DNA of 54,886 nucleotides from contig CAYHFW010000014.1 in NCBI GenBank assembly GCA_964355975.1, forward strand, positions 1 through 54,886, written 5' to 3'. The stretch comes from F1-60-MAGs104 sp964355975. Lineage in GTDB: Bacteria; Planctomycetota; Phycisphaerae; Phycisphaerales; SM1A02. The position numbers were made by a program, and so were the translations under genes. The notes below the pieces were generated by a model. That model saw only the letters and a program-made list of their open reading frames with translations, did not search any database and was not told the origin of the DNA. Below are positions 26,652-35,420 of this stretch, one piece after another (position 1 is the stretch's first letter; each line of letters starts with the position of its first letter).

Positions 26652-28016
26652 TCACCACGCCACAAGAAGCAATGACAGGTCGACGCCGTCGACGAAGCCG
26701 TTGCCGTCGAAGTCTGCCGCAGCGCGCCGTCCGGTAGCGACCGCTCCCCACTGCGAAAGCAGCGTTGCGACATCTGCGCCGTTCACAACGTCATCACCGT
26801 TGGTGTCGCCATCGCGCAACTGATGCAGGCGAAATGGTGGGCCGTTGAATCCAGCCTGCGCAAGAATGTCGAACGACATGTTTGCGTCGATCGCCATGAG
26901 CGGCTGCGGTGCGACCTGCGGATTCACAATCGTCGATGCAAGTGTGATGAGTCCAGTTTGCGGCGTCCACAGCAGCGTGACGACTTCGTAGATCGAAGTG
27001 AACCCCTGCGCAATCATGAAGTCTGGTCTGGGCGCGACGACTACTTCGAGATTCGTCAGCGCTGGCGCACTCGACCCTGTCGTGAGGTCAGTCCATGCAC
27101 CGCCATTGGCCACGCGAAAGAGGCGCGCTTCGTTTTGATGCGTTCCGAAAATCGCATATCCCAGCGGATTGGCAGCCATTGGATTGCCCGCCATGTGCGT
27201 CGCAACACTCGCGCTCCCCACGGGCAGCAGCGAAACAGAAATCGAATTTGGATTCCACCACGCCGCGCGGCCGTTACTCGACCCCACAACGCTTCCTTCG
27301 ACGCCGATGCCAGCGCCCATCGATGAAGTTCCCGCCTCGATCGACGGCAAGACCTCTGCAACGCCCGCAGCATTCCAGCGAATCGCACGAAGCTGATTGC
27401 TCACATACCCACTGCCGCTGACGATGCCGCCGGGACTCACGCCGTTCACTTGCAATCCCCATGCGCCTGCGACTGCGAGCGACTCGAGAGACGCGTCGGG
27501 ACGGATGCGCCACGCTCCACTCGCGCTCGCGCCTCCGCCGCCGACCGCCCATCCTTGTTCGCTCGAACTATTTGTGTACGACGATGAACTTCCCGACGCT
27601 GCAAGCACCGCGAGCGATCCGTCTGCGTGCGCGATCGCGAGTGCTGTGGTGCAGGTGCCAGTGACGAGTGGACACCAATCTCCCACGAGCAAGGTGCGAC
27701 CCTCGTTGAGAAACGCAACGGGCTTCGTGAACATAAACGTGCCATGCGGAAGTTCGGTGACGACTCCACTTGGCGACGTGACGAATGGCCGCGACTCTCC
27801 AGTCGTTGTGCCACAGTTCGCCTCACCGAGAATGCGTCCATCTTCAGAGAGCGCTGTTGCGTGAATCGGCGCCGCTGATTGCGGGTTGCCCGGATTGCAC
27901 AAGTGCGTGAGCCCATTCACAGGAAGCGCGATGTACCGCGGTGGCGCGGCCGCTGCGAGGAACGACCATGATGCGGCGAGCGAAAACGAGATGATGCTGG
28001 TCTGGCGGGCGTGCAT
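26652..28016 (-). CDS. Secreted HAF-repeat-like protein with dockerin tail
   Basis: Signal peptide MHARQTSIISFSLAASWSFLAAAA. The body shows repeated short units (ATALSEDGRILGEANCG; VNGVSPGGIVSGSGYVS; IGVEGSVVGSSNGRAAWWN) of the kind found in extracellular HAF-repeat, propeller-like proteins. The C-terminus has two EF-hand loops (DTNGDDVVNGADV and DFDGNGFVDGVDLSLLLVAW). The frame stops right after VAW, so the last WG-type residues are cut short compared with its relatives. The start was chosen for the signal peptide. Function unknown; likely cell-surface or secreted. Confidence 0.75.
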   Translation of the reverse strand: MHARQTSIISFSLAASWSFLAAAAPPRYIALPVNGLTHLCNPGNPQSAAPIHATALSEDGRILGEANCGTTTGESRPFVTSPSGVVTELPHGTFMFTKPVAFLNEGRTLLVGDWCPLVTGTCTTALAIAHADGSLAVLAASGSSSSYTNSSSEQGWAVGGGGASASGAWRIRPDASLESLAVAGAWGLQVNGVSPGGIVSGSGYVSNQLRAIRWNAAGVAEVLPSIEAGTSSMGAGIGVEGSVVGSSNGRAAWWNPNSISVSLLPVGSASVATHMAGNPMAANPLGYAIFGTHQNEARLFRVANGGAWTDLTTGSSAPALTNLEVVVAPRPDFMIAQGFTSIYEVVTLLWTPQTGLITLASTIVNPQVAPQPLMAIDANMSFDILAQAGFNGPPFRLHQLRDGDTNGDDVVNGADVATLLSQWGAVATGRRAAADFDGNGFVDGVDLSLLLVAW

Positions 28017-28165
28017 GGAGTCCGACAAGAGTAGTCCGCGCACGCGCAGAACGCTCCGACAATTGCGCCAATAACGTCATTCATTCAGTGTTTTACAGCG
28101 GTGTGCGGAAGAGAATCGCATACTGCGCCGGTTGAGCCAAGCACTCGTTTGGACTTGGCTCGGGC

Positions 28166-28313
28166 TCACCGCACACCACTGAACTTCGAGAGCGCGTCGT
28201 CGATGTCCCACCCGTCGACGATGCCGTCGTAGTTGTAATCCGTCGATGGATCACTGCTGCCGAGAGGCTCAAGAATCTGCACGATCGCTCCGAGCGGTTG
28301 TTCGCGCGCGCAA
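28166..28313 (-). pseudogene. Remnant of a dockerin-type gene end
   Basis: On the minus strand this region encodes about 42 residues, PLGAIVQILEPLGSS through DYNYDGIVDGWDI to SKFSGVR and a stop. About 120 bp match the 3' end of the gene at 25435 with roughly six differences. No start codon, signal peptide or upstream domain is present in the frame, and similarity ends near 28300, just before the palindromic element. This is a partial duplication or a decayed gene. The gap 28017-28428 holds nothing else that looks coding. Confidence 0.7.
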
Positions 28314-28366
28314 CTGTTCTTTGGAAAGAACGCATCGTTGAGCGGCTCATTCCTTCCAAAGAACGA
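28314..28366. repeat. Palindromic element, copy 2 (inverted relative to copy 1)
   Basis: The sequence contains GTTCTTTGGAA on the left and TTCCAAAGAAC on the right. Its reverse complement aligns without gaps to 13450-13502 with 45 of 53 matches. It lies between the dockerin remnant and the end of the DsbB gene. Confidence 0.8.
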
Positions 28367-28428
28367 GATTTGCCGCGCGCCCGCCGCAGCATCACCCGGA
28401 CTCTCGTGGGCGCATCATCAACAGGTTA

Positions 28429-29025
28429 TTACTTCCATCCCAGATCGCCAAACAATTGATTGCATGTCGGAGTGTCGGGCAAGAATGGATGGAGTCCCGC
28501 CTCAATGAACACGCCGACTGCGTTCGCCGCGATGATCGCGCAGACGAGCCACACGCAGATCTTTGATGGCACGCCGAAACGCGCCGCGGTTGGCGTGAGT
28601 TGCTTCGCGAAGATGAGATTGACCGCGCTCATGAGTGCAACGACCAGAAACACGACGAGCGCCCACGAATAGAGGTGCAATCCAGCGAAGGGCGCGCCGT
28701 ATCCGATGTCTCCATTGGCGAGGTGAAGCGCGAGTTGGCGCTCGCTGACCGCGGCTCCCAAGACCGCGCTCAGCACGCTCATGCCATACCCCGACGCGAA
28801 TGTCGCAGCATCGATGCGAGCCGTGCGCGCGGCGAGCAGAATCGAGATCGGCCCCATGAGCGCAAGAATCATCGCCATGCGTTCGATCATGCAGAGCGGA
28901 CACGCAAACTCGCCGACAACGAACTGCGCGTAGAGCGCGCCCAGCAACACGCCACTCACGGCGAGGATGTTGAAGTGCAAGGCGATCCATGAGAGTCGAG
29001 GCAAGAATTGGTTGTCGTGTTGCAT
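28429..29025 (-). CDS. DsbB-like disulfide bond formation membrane protein
   Basis: A quinone-linked thiol oxidase family member that reoxidises DsbA-type proteins in the periplasm. The diagnostic segment FACPLCMIERMAMILALMGP holds the CxxC pair (C42, C45). Four or five membrane helices are evident. The second redox pair of E. coli DsbB, between helices 3 and 4, is missing: that loop has no cysteine. Remaining cysteines are two in the last helix (KICVWLVC) and one near the C-terminus (TPTCNQ). The gene follows the small DUF5993-like gene by four bases, a pairing I recall for this subfamily. No DsbA is in the window. Confidence 0.75.
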   Translation of the reverse strand: MQHDNQFLPRLSWIALHFNILAVSGVLLGALYAQFVVGEFACPLCMIERMAMILALMGPISILLAARTARIDAATFASGYGMSVLSAVLGAAVSERQLALHLANGDIGYGAPFAGLHLYSWALVVFLVVALMSAVNLIFAKQLTPTAARFGVPSKICVWLVCAIIAANAVGVFIEAGLHPFLPDTPTCNQLFGDLGWK

Positions 29026-29029
29026 CAGT

Positions 29030-29188
29030 TCACCAATTGATGTGCAGTGGATCGGTCGCGTGATGTGTAAACAGATAGAACACTGCGGCGATCGAGACGA
29101 AAAAAGTAATCAAGGCAAGCGCCCGGCGTCCACGCCAATAAAGCACAAGGCACGCCAGCATCACGAGCAGAATTGCACAGTCGACCAT
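29030..29188 (-). CDS. Small membrane protein, DUF5993-like
   Basis: A 52-residue membrane protein with two hydrophobic segments, a YWRGRRALAL turn and a conserved-looking end FTHHATDPLHINW. This matches my memory of the DUF5993 family, found beside DsbB genes; its role is unknown but probably supports DsbB. The start at 29188 is preferred over 29221 because a TACCTT box lies seven bases upstream (29196-29201) and would make the longer form untranscribed. It forms an operon with dsbB. Confidence 0.65.
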   Translation of the reverse strand: MVDCAILLVMLACLVLYWRGRRALALITFFVSIAAVFYLFTHHATDPLHINW

Positions 29189-29243
29189 GCGTGCGAAGGT
29201 ACGCGACCATCGGTTCGCCACTGCACTGCGCTACGCTCGCGCT

Positions 29244-30833
29244 ATGGCAGTTGTCGGCACAGCACTTCGTCGCGACATCGGCCGCTGGGGACTCGTTGCA
29301 CTTGGCATCTCAGGAGTCGTCGGTTCAGGATGGCTCTACTCGCCATTCGCCGCTGCAACGCAGGCGGGTCCTGCGGCACTGCTCGCATGGGTGATCGGCG
29401 GAATTCTCATGCTCATCATGGGACTCTGCCTCGCCGAACTCGCGTGCGCGTATCCACTCTGCGGCGCGGGAGCACAAGTGTCGGTCGCAACACACGGCCG
29501 CGGCATGTCACTCATCAATGTGTGGCTCTTGTACTTCTCGTATGTCACGACGCCGTCGATTGAAGCGACAAGCATCGTCACCTATAGCGCGACATACATG
29601 CCGTGGCTCAAGAGCGGCAACGCCGCAACGTTGAGCGTCGCAGGGCAGGTCATCACAATTCTGCTCGTTGGTGTCTTCACAGTGCTGAACTTCTTCGGCA
29701 TTCGATGGCTCATTCGCATGAACAATTGGATCACCTGGTGGAAGCTCGCAGTCCCAGCAGGCGTCGCGATCGTCTTGCTCTGCGTGCGATTCGAACCAGG
29801 CAACTTCGATTCACACGGAAAGGGATTCATGCCCCTCGGAGTGCAAAGTCTCTTCGCTGCGCTCTCATCAGGTGGCATCGTCTTCACTCTCTGCGGATTT
29901 CGCATCATCGCCGACCTTGCGGCCGAGGCCCGCAATCCCGGGCGCGATATTCCATTTGCATTCATCGTCGCGACCAGTTTCGCAGTGGCGCTCTATCTGA
30001 TCGTGCAAGTCGCATTCATCGGTGCGCTCGATCCAGCATCGTTCGCTGCAGGATGGCCCACGCTCACACTCACTGAGAACAATGCGCCGTTCATGGCAAT
30101 TCTGATGGTCGCTGGAATGCCGATGCTTGCAAAGTTGCTCTACGTCGATGCGATCATCTCGCCAGGGGGCAGCGGGCTTGCATATGTCGCGAGCACGGGT
30201 CGCGTTGGATACGCCGCCGCGCAGCAGCAATTCGCACCGCGCATCTTTCTCTCGCTCAACAAGCAGGGGGTGCCTGTCGCGTCGCTCATGTTCTGTTGGG
30301 CGGTGAGCACGGTGATTGTCTTTGCGTATCCCAAGTGGGAAGAACTCGCAAACCTCAATTCGGCTTCGTACTTCTTGAGCGTCATCACGATTCCGGTCAG
30401 TGTCGCGGTCTTGCGCCGCGTCGATCCAAATGGACCGCGCCCATTTCGCTTTCGCGGCGGCATCGTGATGTGCGCCGTTGCATTCGCGACCAACCTGCTC
30501 ATCGTCTACTGGAGCGGACTCTGGTCGTTCGTGCCACTCATGGCCGCACTCGCGGTCATCCTGCTGCTCGCTGTGATCATTCCGCGCATTCGAGGCACTG
30601 CGCCGATCATTGGGCATTGGCGTCCCCTCGGCTGGCTCGGCGCGACGATGGTCGCACTCATCGTGGTAGGGGCGCTCGGCAACAAAGATTTCGGCGGAAA
30701 TGGCGTCATTACGGGATCGCTCGACACAATTCTGCTCGCACTGCTCTCTGTGGCGCTCTTCGCCTTCGCGGTTCGTTCGACTCTGCCCGAAGAACTGGTG
30801 CGCAGCGAACTCGAACGGCTGCGAAACCATTGA
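29244..30833 (+). CDS. APC superfamily amino acid permease
   Basis: An inner-membrane transporter, likely for an amino acid with proton symport. The N-terminal motif ALGISGVVGSGWLYSP is the APC family substrate-binding unwound helix 1. Further marks are LLAWVIGGILMLIMGLCLAELA and FRIIADLAAEARNPGRDIPFAF, the conserved helix 6-7 loop. Twelve to fourteen hydrophobic helices are visible in about 529 residues. Substrate cannot be told. The start at 29244 is supported by a TACGCT box (29232-29237) six bases upstream, which makes the in-frame start at 29187 unlikely. It is divergent from the DsbB pair. Confidence 0.85.
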   Translation: MAVVGTALRRDIGRWGLVALGISGVVGSGWLYSPFAAATQAGPAALLAWVIGGILMLIMGLCLAELACAYPLCGAGAQVSVATHGRGMSLINVWLLYFSYVTTPSIEATSIVTYSATYMPWLKSGNAATLSVAGQVITILLVGVFTVLNFFGIRWLIRMNNWITWWKLAVPAGVAIVLLCVRFEPGNFDSHGKGFMPLGVQSLFAALSSGGIVFTLCGFRIIADLAAEARNPGRDIPFAFIVATSFAVALYLIVQVAFIGALDPASFAAGWPTLTLTENNAPFMAILMVAGMPMLAKLLYVDAIISPGGSGLAYVASTGRVGYAAAQQQFAPRIFLSLNKQGVPVASLMFCWAVSTVIVFAYPKWEELANLNSASYFLSVITIPVSVAVLRRVDPNGPRPFRFRGGIVMCAVAFATNLLIVYWSGLWSFVPLMAALAVILLLAVIIPRIRGTAPIIGHWRPLGWLGATMVALIVVGALGNKDFGGNGVITGSLDTILLALLSVALFAFAVRSTLPEELVRSELERLRNH

Positions 30834-30858
30834 CGGCACGCTGAATTCAAGATAAACT
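30830..30858 (+). promoter_or_regulatory. Candidate promoter of the nitronate-monooxygenase-like gene
   Basis: TTGACG (30830-30835, overlapping the permease stop), a 17-base spacer and TAAACT (30853-30858). The predicted transcript starts near 30865, which favours the TTG at 30885 with GGAG four bases upstream as start codon. Confidence 0.4.
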
Positions 30859-30884
30859 TGTCCGATTCTAACGATCGGAGCCTG

Positions 30885-32738
30885 TTGACTGTCGCCCACC
30901 CACATTCGTTTCACATTCCAGTGATGGGGACTGGTTTCACCATTGACACGCCGATCAAGGTCGCGCGGTTTGGCATCTCGAGTGTCATCTCGCTCGTCGA
31001 TGATCACCTCATCGAGCAGATGCGTGCGCATTACTGTGCACAAGCGGGGGTGGCGTACGAGCGCATCACCGACAAGGTTCAGGATCACCGCGCGCTGCGC
31101 ATCACTGCGTACATCAATCTTGTCGATCAGATTGTGCAGCAGCAGATGGCGCAGATGAGGCACGAGTCGTTCGGTGAATCAAACGACCTCTGCACGTACT
31201 TTGAGTTGCTCGACGACGCCTCGCCGCTCAAGCAGCAATACTTGCGCTTGCCAACGCTTGGCGCTGATGCACGACAACAGCTCGAGTGCGCTTTGAAAGA
31301 ACAACTGCGTGCGGGATCGATCGACGTCAACATCATGACGAAGGCCGACCGCGAGAACACATTTCAGGGAGAGAAACTTCCGCGCGAATACTCCGACGCG
31401 CTCGCAGCGCTGCGCGGATTCGCCAACAGCACTGTGCGTGGGTCAGTCGTGTTTTCTGCAGGGCTCAATCCGTTTCTTTACACATATGCGGCGCAGTTCG
31501 AAGACTTCTACGCCCACAACGGCGCGCCGCCACGCAAGCGCATCGTGCTCAAGGTCAGCGACTTTCGATCGGCTTCAGTGCAAGCGAAGACGCTCGCAAA
31601 GAAGGGGGTCTGGGTTTCGGAGTACCGCATCGAATCAGGGCTGAACTGCGGCGGGCACGCATTCGCCACGACTGGCAGATTGCTCGCACCGATCCTTGAA
31701 GAATTCAAAGCGAAGCGTGCTGAACTCGTTGACTCGCTCTTCACTCTGTACGCGGCTGCGCTCGCAAAGGACAACCGCGCAGTTCCGGCGGCAGCACTTC
31801 CAGTCGTGGTGACAGCGCAAGGTGGAGTCGGCACAGCCGATGAACATCGATTTCTCATGCGCCACTATCAACTCGACTCAGTGGGATGGGGAACACCGTT
31901 CTTGCTCGTGCCCGAGGCGACAACAGTCGACCAAGAGACATTGATCGAGTTGACCTCGCCAACAAAGGACGTCTATCTGAGCGATTCTTCTCCGCTGGGC
32001 GTGCCGTTCTATACGTTGCGCACTTCGTCGGCAGAAACTGAGCGGCGCGCGCGCATCGAGTCGAACAAGCCTGGCAGTCCCTGCCTCAACAAGCACCTCG
32101 CATTCAGCACTGAGTACGGCGAACCTCTGTGCGTTGCATCGCTGCGATATCAGCGCAAGAAACTGAAAGAACTCAAATCGATGGGACTCGCGCACGAAGA
32201 TCTCGCTTCGCGCAGTGAAGCGGTTCTTGAAAAGGCTTGTATCTGCCGCAATCTCGGCGACGGCGCGCTCGTGAAGTACGGCATCTCAATTGGGAAGGTC
32301 AAACTCACGCCAGCGATCTGTCCAGGACCCAACATCGCGTTCTTCTCGAAAGTGTGCACGCTGCGCGAGATGATCGGCCACATCTATGGACGCAACAACG
32401 TGCTCGACGAAGCGATTCGCCGTCCACATGTCTTTACGAACGAACTGAAGATTTACATCGACTATCTCGAGCGTGCGTTGTGTCGGATCGGCGACCGCGC
32501 GACGGCGAAAGATGATCAGTACTTCGACGAGTTCTTCGAGGGCCTCAACAGTGGCATCGATTACTGCGTCGACCTCGCGTCAGAGATCACGACGACTCCC
32601 GCCGATTGCACGCAGTTCGTGAGCGATCTGAGCGCGCTTCGCGAGCGGCTTGCGACTCTCGCGCACTCGCGCAAGCGCGCGGCGTTGCAGTCAGCAGAAC
32701 CTACCGACCCGTCGACTTTGCCGGCGCTGCAGGTTTGA
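30885..32738 (+). CDS. Nitronate-monooxygenase-like TIM-barrel protein, function unknown
   Basis: About 617 residues. Two segments recall the FMN-binding barrel of nitronate monooxygenases and the PfaD family: SGLNCGGHAFATTGRLL near residue 260 and VVVTAQGGVGTADEHRFL with VGWGTPFLLVPEATT near 310-340. The C-terminal third is rich in cysteine (SPCLNKH, EPLCVAS, KACICRNLGDG, AICPGPN, SKVCTL), which suggests a metal or Fe-S site not usual in that family. Start choice: TTG at 30885 with GGAG upstream; TTG at 30858 is an alternative that would add nine residues. The 3' end overlaps the convergent gene at 32701 by 38 bases. The substrate is unknown. Confidence 0.55.
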   Translation: MTVAHPHSFHIPVMGTGFTIDTPIKVARFGISSVISLVDDHLIEQMRAHYCAQAGVAYERITDKVQDHRALRITAYINLVDQIVQQQMAQMRHESFGESNDLCTYFELLDDASPLKQQYLRLPTLGADARQQLECALKEQLRAGSIDVNIMTKADRENTFQGEKLPREYSDALAALRGFANSTVRGSVVFSAGLNPFLYTYAAQFEDFYAHNGAPPRKRIVLKVSDFRSASVQAKTLAKKGVWVSEYRIESGLNCGGHAFATTGRLLAPILEEFKAKRAELVDSLFTLYAAALAKDNRAVPAAALPVVVTAQGGVGTADEHRFLMRHYQLDSVGWGTPFLLVPEATTVDQETLIELTSPTKDVYLSDSSPLGVPFYTLRTSSAETERRARIESNKPGSPCLNKHLAFSTEYGEPLCVASLRYQRKKLKELKSMGLAHEDLASRSEAVLEKACICRNLGDGALVKYGISIGKVKLTPAICPGPNIAFFSKVCTLREMIGHIYGRNNVLDEAIRRPHVFTNELKIYIDYLERALCRIGDRATAKDDQYFDEFFEGLNSGIDYCVDLASEITTTPADCTQFVSDLSALRERLATLAHSRKRAALQSAEPTDPSTLPALQV

Positions 32739-34098
32739 GTTGTGCTGCGAGTTCTGCGCCGAGCACCTGCTCGATCGCAGTGACCGCACGCTTCATAGCA
32801 GCGGCGCGCGCTTCAAGCTGCGTTTGGCGTTTCTCACTCAACTGCGCTGATTTCGACGGGCCACCTGACCCGTTGCCGCCGATGTTCCATGTGTTGGGAT
32901 CACTCGCAACAATCGTGGCGGCAGATGCGCCGACATCGGCCATCAAACTCGCCTCGACCTGAAGCTGAGCCACAGAGGCCTGCATGTCTTCGAGTCTCCA
33001 CGCGGTCGCGATGTCGGTGATCGCCTTTGACTGTTCTGACGTGACCCCGGCGAGCGAGATCGCCGCACTCTCAAGTTCTGACATCGTGCGCGTCGCGCCG
33101 CGCGATGGTCGACTCGGTTGAGGATTCTCAAGCGCCCAGATCGCCGCGAATGCAGCAAGCGGCGGCAACTGCGTACTCACCGCTTGCTCGAGCGATGCAT
33201 TGATTCGCATGACCTGACTTGCCACCGCATAGATCCCGCCGACTTGAATCGTCATCGCGATGCCTGTGAGTTCCATCCCCTCGAGTCGCTTCTCTTCGGG
33301 CTGATCGTGATTCGCCTTCTGCACTGCAACCGCCGTTTCGCCAGCGATCAAAATCGTTCCCTCAAAGTAAGCAAACGAGAGTCGCTCACCGAGATCTGCG
33401 CGTGTTGCCGCATCGCTCAAGAGCAGTGCGCGGCCAGCTGTACGAATCTGGCGGGTGTGATCATCGAAAGTTGCGAGCGTCGCGAATGCGGGCGCAACAC
33501 TCACGAATGGCAGCGGAATCGACCGTGCCACCATTGTCTCTGCCGCGGCATCGGCACGCCGAACGCACTTGGCAAGTTCAGTCAAATCTTTCGCTTTGGG
33601 GTTTGAGGCAAGTGCGGCAGCGGCACTGTCGATCAGCGCGAGATCAATCGCAATCGCCTGCGCGCGCAAGTTCTTCACAACTGCCCCTTGAGCGCGCGCG
33701 AGGTATCCACTGCTCGCGAGCGTCGCCGCTATCTGCGTGCGCGCCTCTTGCAGCGCGCCTTCGTCGAATGCGCGCCGACTCGCGTCGCTCGCAGTGATGG
33801 CGAGTGCGAGCGACTCTCGAAACGTTGTGTCGAGAGGAGCGACTGTCGGCAGCAACGCAACACGATCGAAGAGCGCTTCAACATCGGCTGCACTCATCGG
33901 TTTGGCGACCAGCGGAAGCGACGCAGCCCACTGCACACTCCGCTCAGCCATCTTCTTCGCCCGAGACTCTTGCGTCGCGTTCGAATTGACCGATGCGGGA
34001 GAGTCGCCCTGTGCCACGGTCGCGCCGGCAGCAGCAGCGAACATGTCGAGCCCGGTCGCAATCACAATCACAGTGAGGATGCGCGCGAGAATTGTCAT
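32701..34098 (-). CDS. Secreted protein of unknown function, paralogue of the gene at 41662
   Basis: Signal peptide (MTILARILTVIVIATGLDMF and an AxA-like site), then about 430 mostly helical, Ala-rich residues. It is clearly related to the protein at 41662-43056: both have SLPLVAxPMxAxxVExLF, LLPxxxPxxxxFxxxLAxAI, RRADxAAxT and a similar C-terminal helix with LGAELxxxLxP or IAPSMP. I do not recognise a family. A TAGAGT box (34105-34110) sits six bases before the ATG, predicting a leaderless message. It lies 38 bases upstream-side of thrC's stop but is a separate unit by its own promoter. Confidence 0.6.
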   Translation of the reverse strand: MTILARILTVIVIATGLDMFAAAAGATVAQGDSPASVNSNATQESRAKKMAERSVQWAASLPLVAKPMSAADVEALFDRVALLPTVAPLDTTFRESLALAITASDASRRAFDEGALQEARTQIAATLASSGYLARAQGAVVKNLRAQAIAIDLALIDSAAAALASNPKAKDLTELAKCVRRADAAAETMVARSIPLPFVSVAPAFATLATFDDHTRQIRTAGRALLLSDAATRADLGERLSFAYFEGTILIAGETAVAVQKANHDQPEEKRLEGMELTGIAMTIQVGGIYAVASQVMRINASLEQAVSTQLPPLAAFAAIWALENPQPSRPSRGATRTMSELESAAISLAGVTSEQSKAITDIATAWRLEDMQASVAQLQVEASLMADVGASAATIVASDPNTWNIGGNGSGGPSKSAQLSEKRQTQLEARAAAMKRAVTAIEQVLGAELAAQLKPAAPAKSTGR

Positions 34099-34136
34099 GC
34101 GATCACTCTACCCCGCGATCGGGGCGATCAAGTTGA

Positions 34137-35420
34137 TCAGGTTGCCAGTTGAGCAGCGAGCGCGTCGAGCGTTGGCGCGATTGGCGTGGCGCACGATGGA
34201 CGAGCGAGCAGTTGTTCGAGCGCTGGCGGAAGCGCGACAGCGTGCCCGATCAGCGGTTCGACGATCGATTCAAACTTTGCGGGATGCGCTGTCGCTGCGA
34301 CGATCCATGGACTGCCAGTGCGAAGTTCGCCGCGCGCACGCATCCGCTCAAGCACTTCGACGCCGCACGCAGTGTGCGGACAAATCGCGACATGATGTTT
34401 GCGAAATGTGCGCACGATTGCATCGCGGATCGCCTCATCACTGACCCAATCGCCAGTGACGACGCCACGCAAGTCTGCAAAGCGATGCATGAGTCGCTCG
34501 ACATTGCTCGGCGCGCCGACATCCATCGCATTGGCGAGCGTGGCAATCGTCGCGGTCGGTTCGTACGTTCCGGTCGCGAGCAAAGTCGAAACACTGCGAT
34601 TTGAATTGCTCGCAAGCACGATGCGATCGATCGGCAATCCAACTTCGCGCGCGAGCAGACAGGCGAACGCGTTGCCGAGATTGCCAGTTGGCACGACGAA
34701 CGAAGCAGGCCCACGACCTTGCGCGACGCACGAAAGCGCTGCGTGCGCGTAGTACGCCATTTGCGGCAGCAGCCGCCCGAGACTGATGCTGTTTGCGCTC
34801 GCGAGTCGATGTCGCGCTGTGAGCGTTGCGTCGCAGAACGCGCTCTTCACGATGCGCTGGCAATCATCGAATGTGCCATCGACGCGCAGCGCGTGCACGT
34901 TGCCTGCGAATGCTCCAAGTTGATGCGCCTGGCGCGGTGAGACTCGACCATCGGGATAGAGAATGACGACTCGAAAGCCGGCAAGATTGTGAAACGCCGA
35001 GGCGACCGCAGCGCCTGTGTCGCCGCTGGTCGCGACAAGAATCGTCGTCACCGTCGTCATCGTTGATGCGGGCACAAGTCTGTGCATCGCGGCAGCAAGA
35101 AAGCGCGCGCCAAAATCTTTGAATGCAGCTGTGGGACCGTGAAAGAGTTCGAGAAGTCCCGTGCCATCGTCGAGCCAGCGCGTCGGAGCGTCGAAGGCGA
35201 AGGCTTCGTCGAGCATCGCAGGCAAGTGTGGTTCGAGTCGATCTCCAGCAAAGAACGGCGCGAGCGTTGCATGTGCGCGTTCGACGAGTGTTGCGCCGCC
35301 AAACACACTGCGACTCAGCAGCAGGGGCGGCATGTAGAGCCCACCATCCGGCGCAAGCCCTTGCAGGATTGCATCCGACAACGACACCCCAACCCCGCCG
35401 CGCGTGCTCGTGACGTTCAC
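34137..35420 (-). CDS. thrC: Threonine synthase
   Basis: Converts O-phosphohomoserine to threonine with pyridoxal phosphate, last step of threonine synthesis. The N-terminus has the family's GLAPDGGLYMP. The PLP lysine is K101 in GPTAAFKDFGARFL. Other motifs are LVATSGDTGAAVASAF, ILYPDGRVSPRQAHQL, ANSISLGRLLPQMAYY and VPTGNLGNAFA. Length 427 residues fits. The GTG start at 35420 overlaps the thrB stop as GTGA, so translation is coupled. Last gene of the thrA-thrB-thrC operon. Confidence 0.95.
   Translation of the reverse strand: MNVTSTRGGVGVSLSDAILQGLAPDGGLYMPPLLLSRSVFGGATLVERAHATLAPFFAGDRLEPHLPAMLDEAFAFDAPTRWLDDGTGLLELFHGPTAAFKDFGARFLAAAMHRLVPASTMTTVTTILVATSGDTGAAVASAFHNLAGFRVVILYPDGRVSPRQAHQLGAFAGNVHALRVDGTFDDCQRIVKSAFCDATLTARHRLASANSISLGRLLPQMAYYAHAALSCVAQGRGPASFVVPTGNLGNAFACLLAREVGLPIDRIVLASNSNRSVSTLLATGTYEPTATIATLANAMDVGAPSNVERLMHRFADLRGVVTGDWVSDEAIRDAIVRTFRKHHVAICPHTACGVEVLERMRARGELRTGSPWIVAATAHPAKFESIVEPLIGHAVALPPALEQLLARPSCATPIAPTLDALAAQLAT

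Noticed and set aside
28093..28395. 100-codon minus-strand frame over the dockerin remnant and palindrome
   Set aside because: The frame that gives sense (DYNYDGIVDGWDI) is a different one; this frame only shadows it.
626..30871. 15-base match between TTAGAATCGGACAAG at 626-640 and its complement at 30857-30871
   Set aside because: Matches of this length are expected by chance a few times in 55 kb, and the contexts differ.
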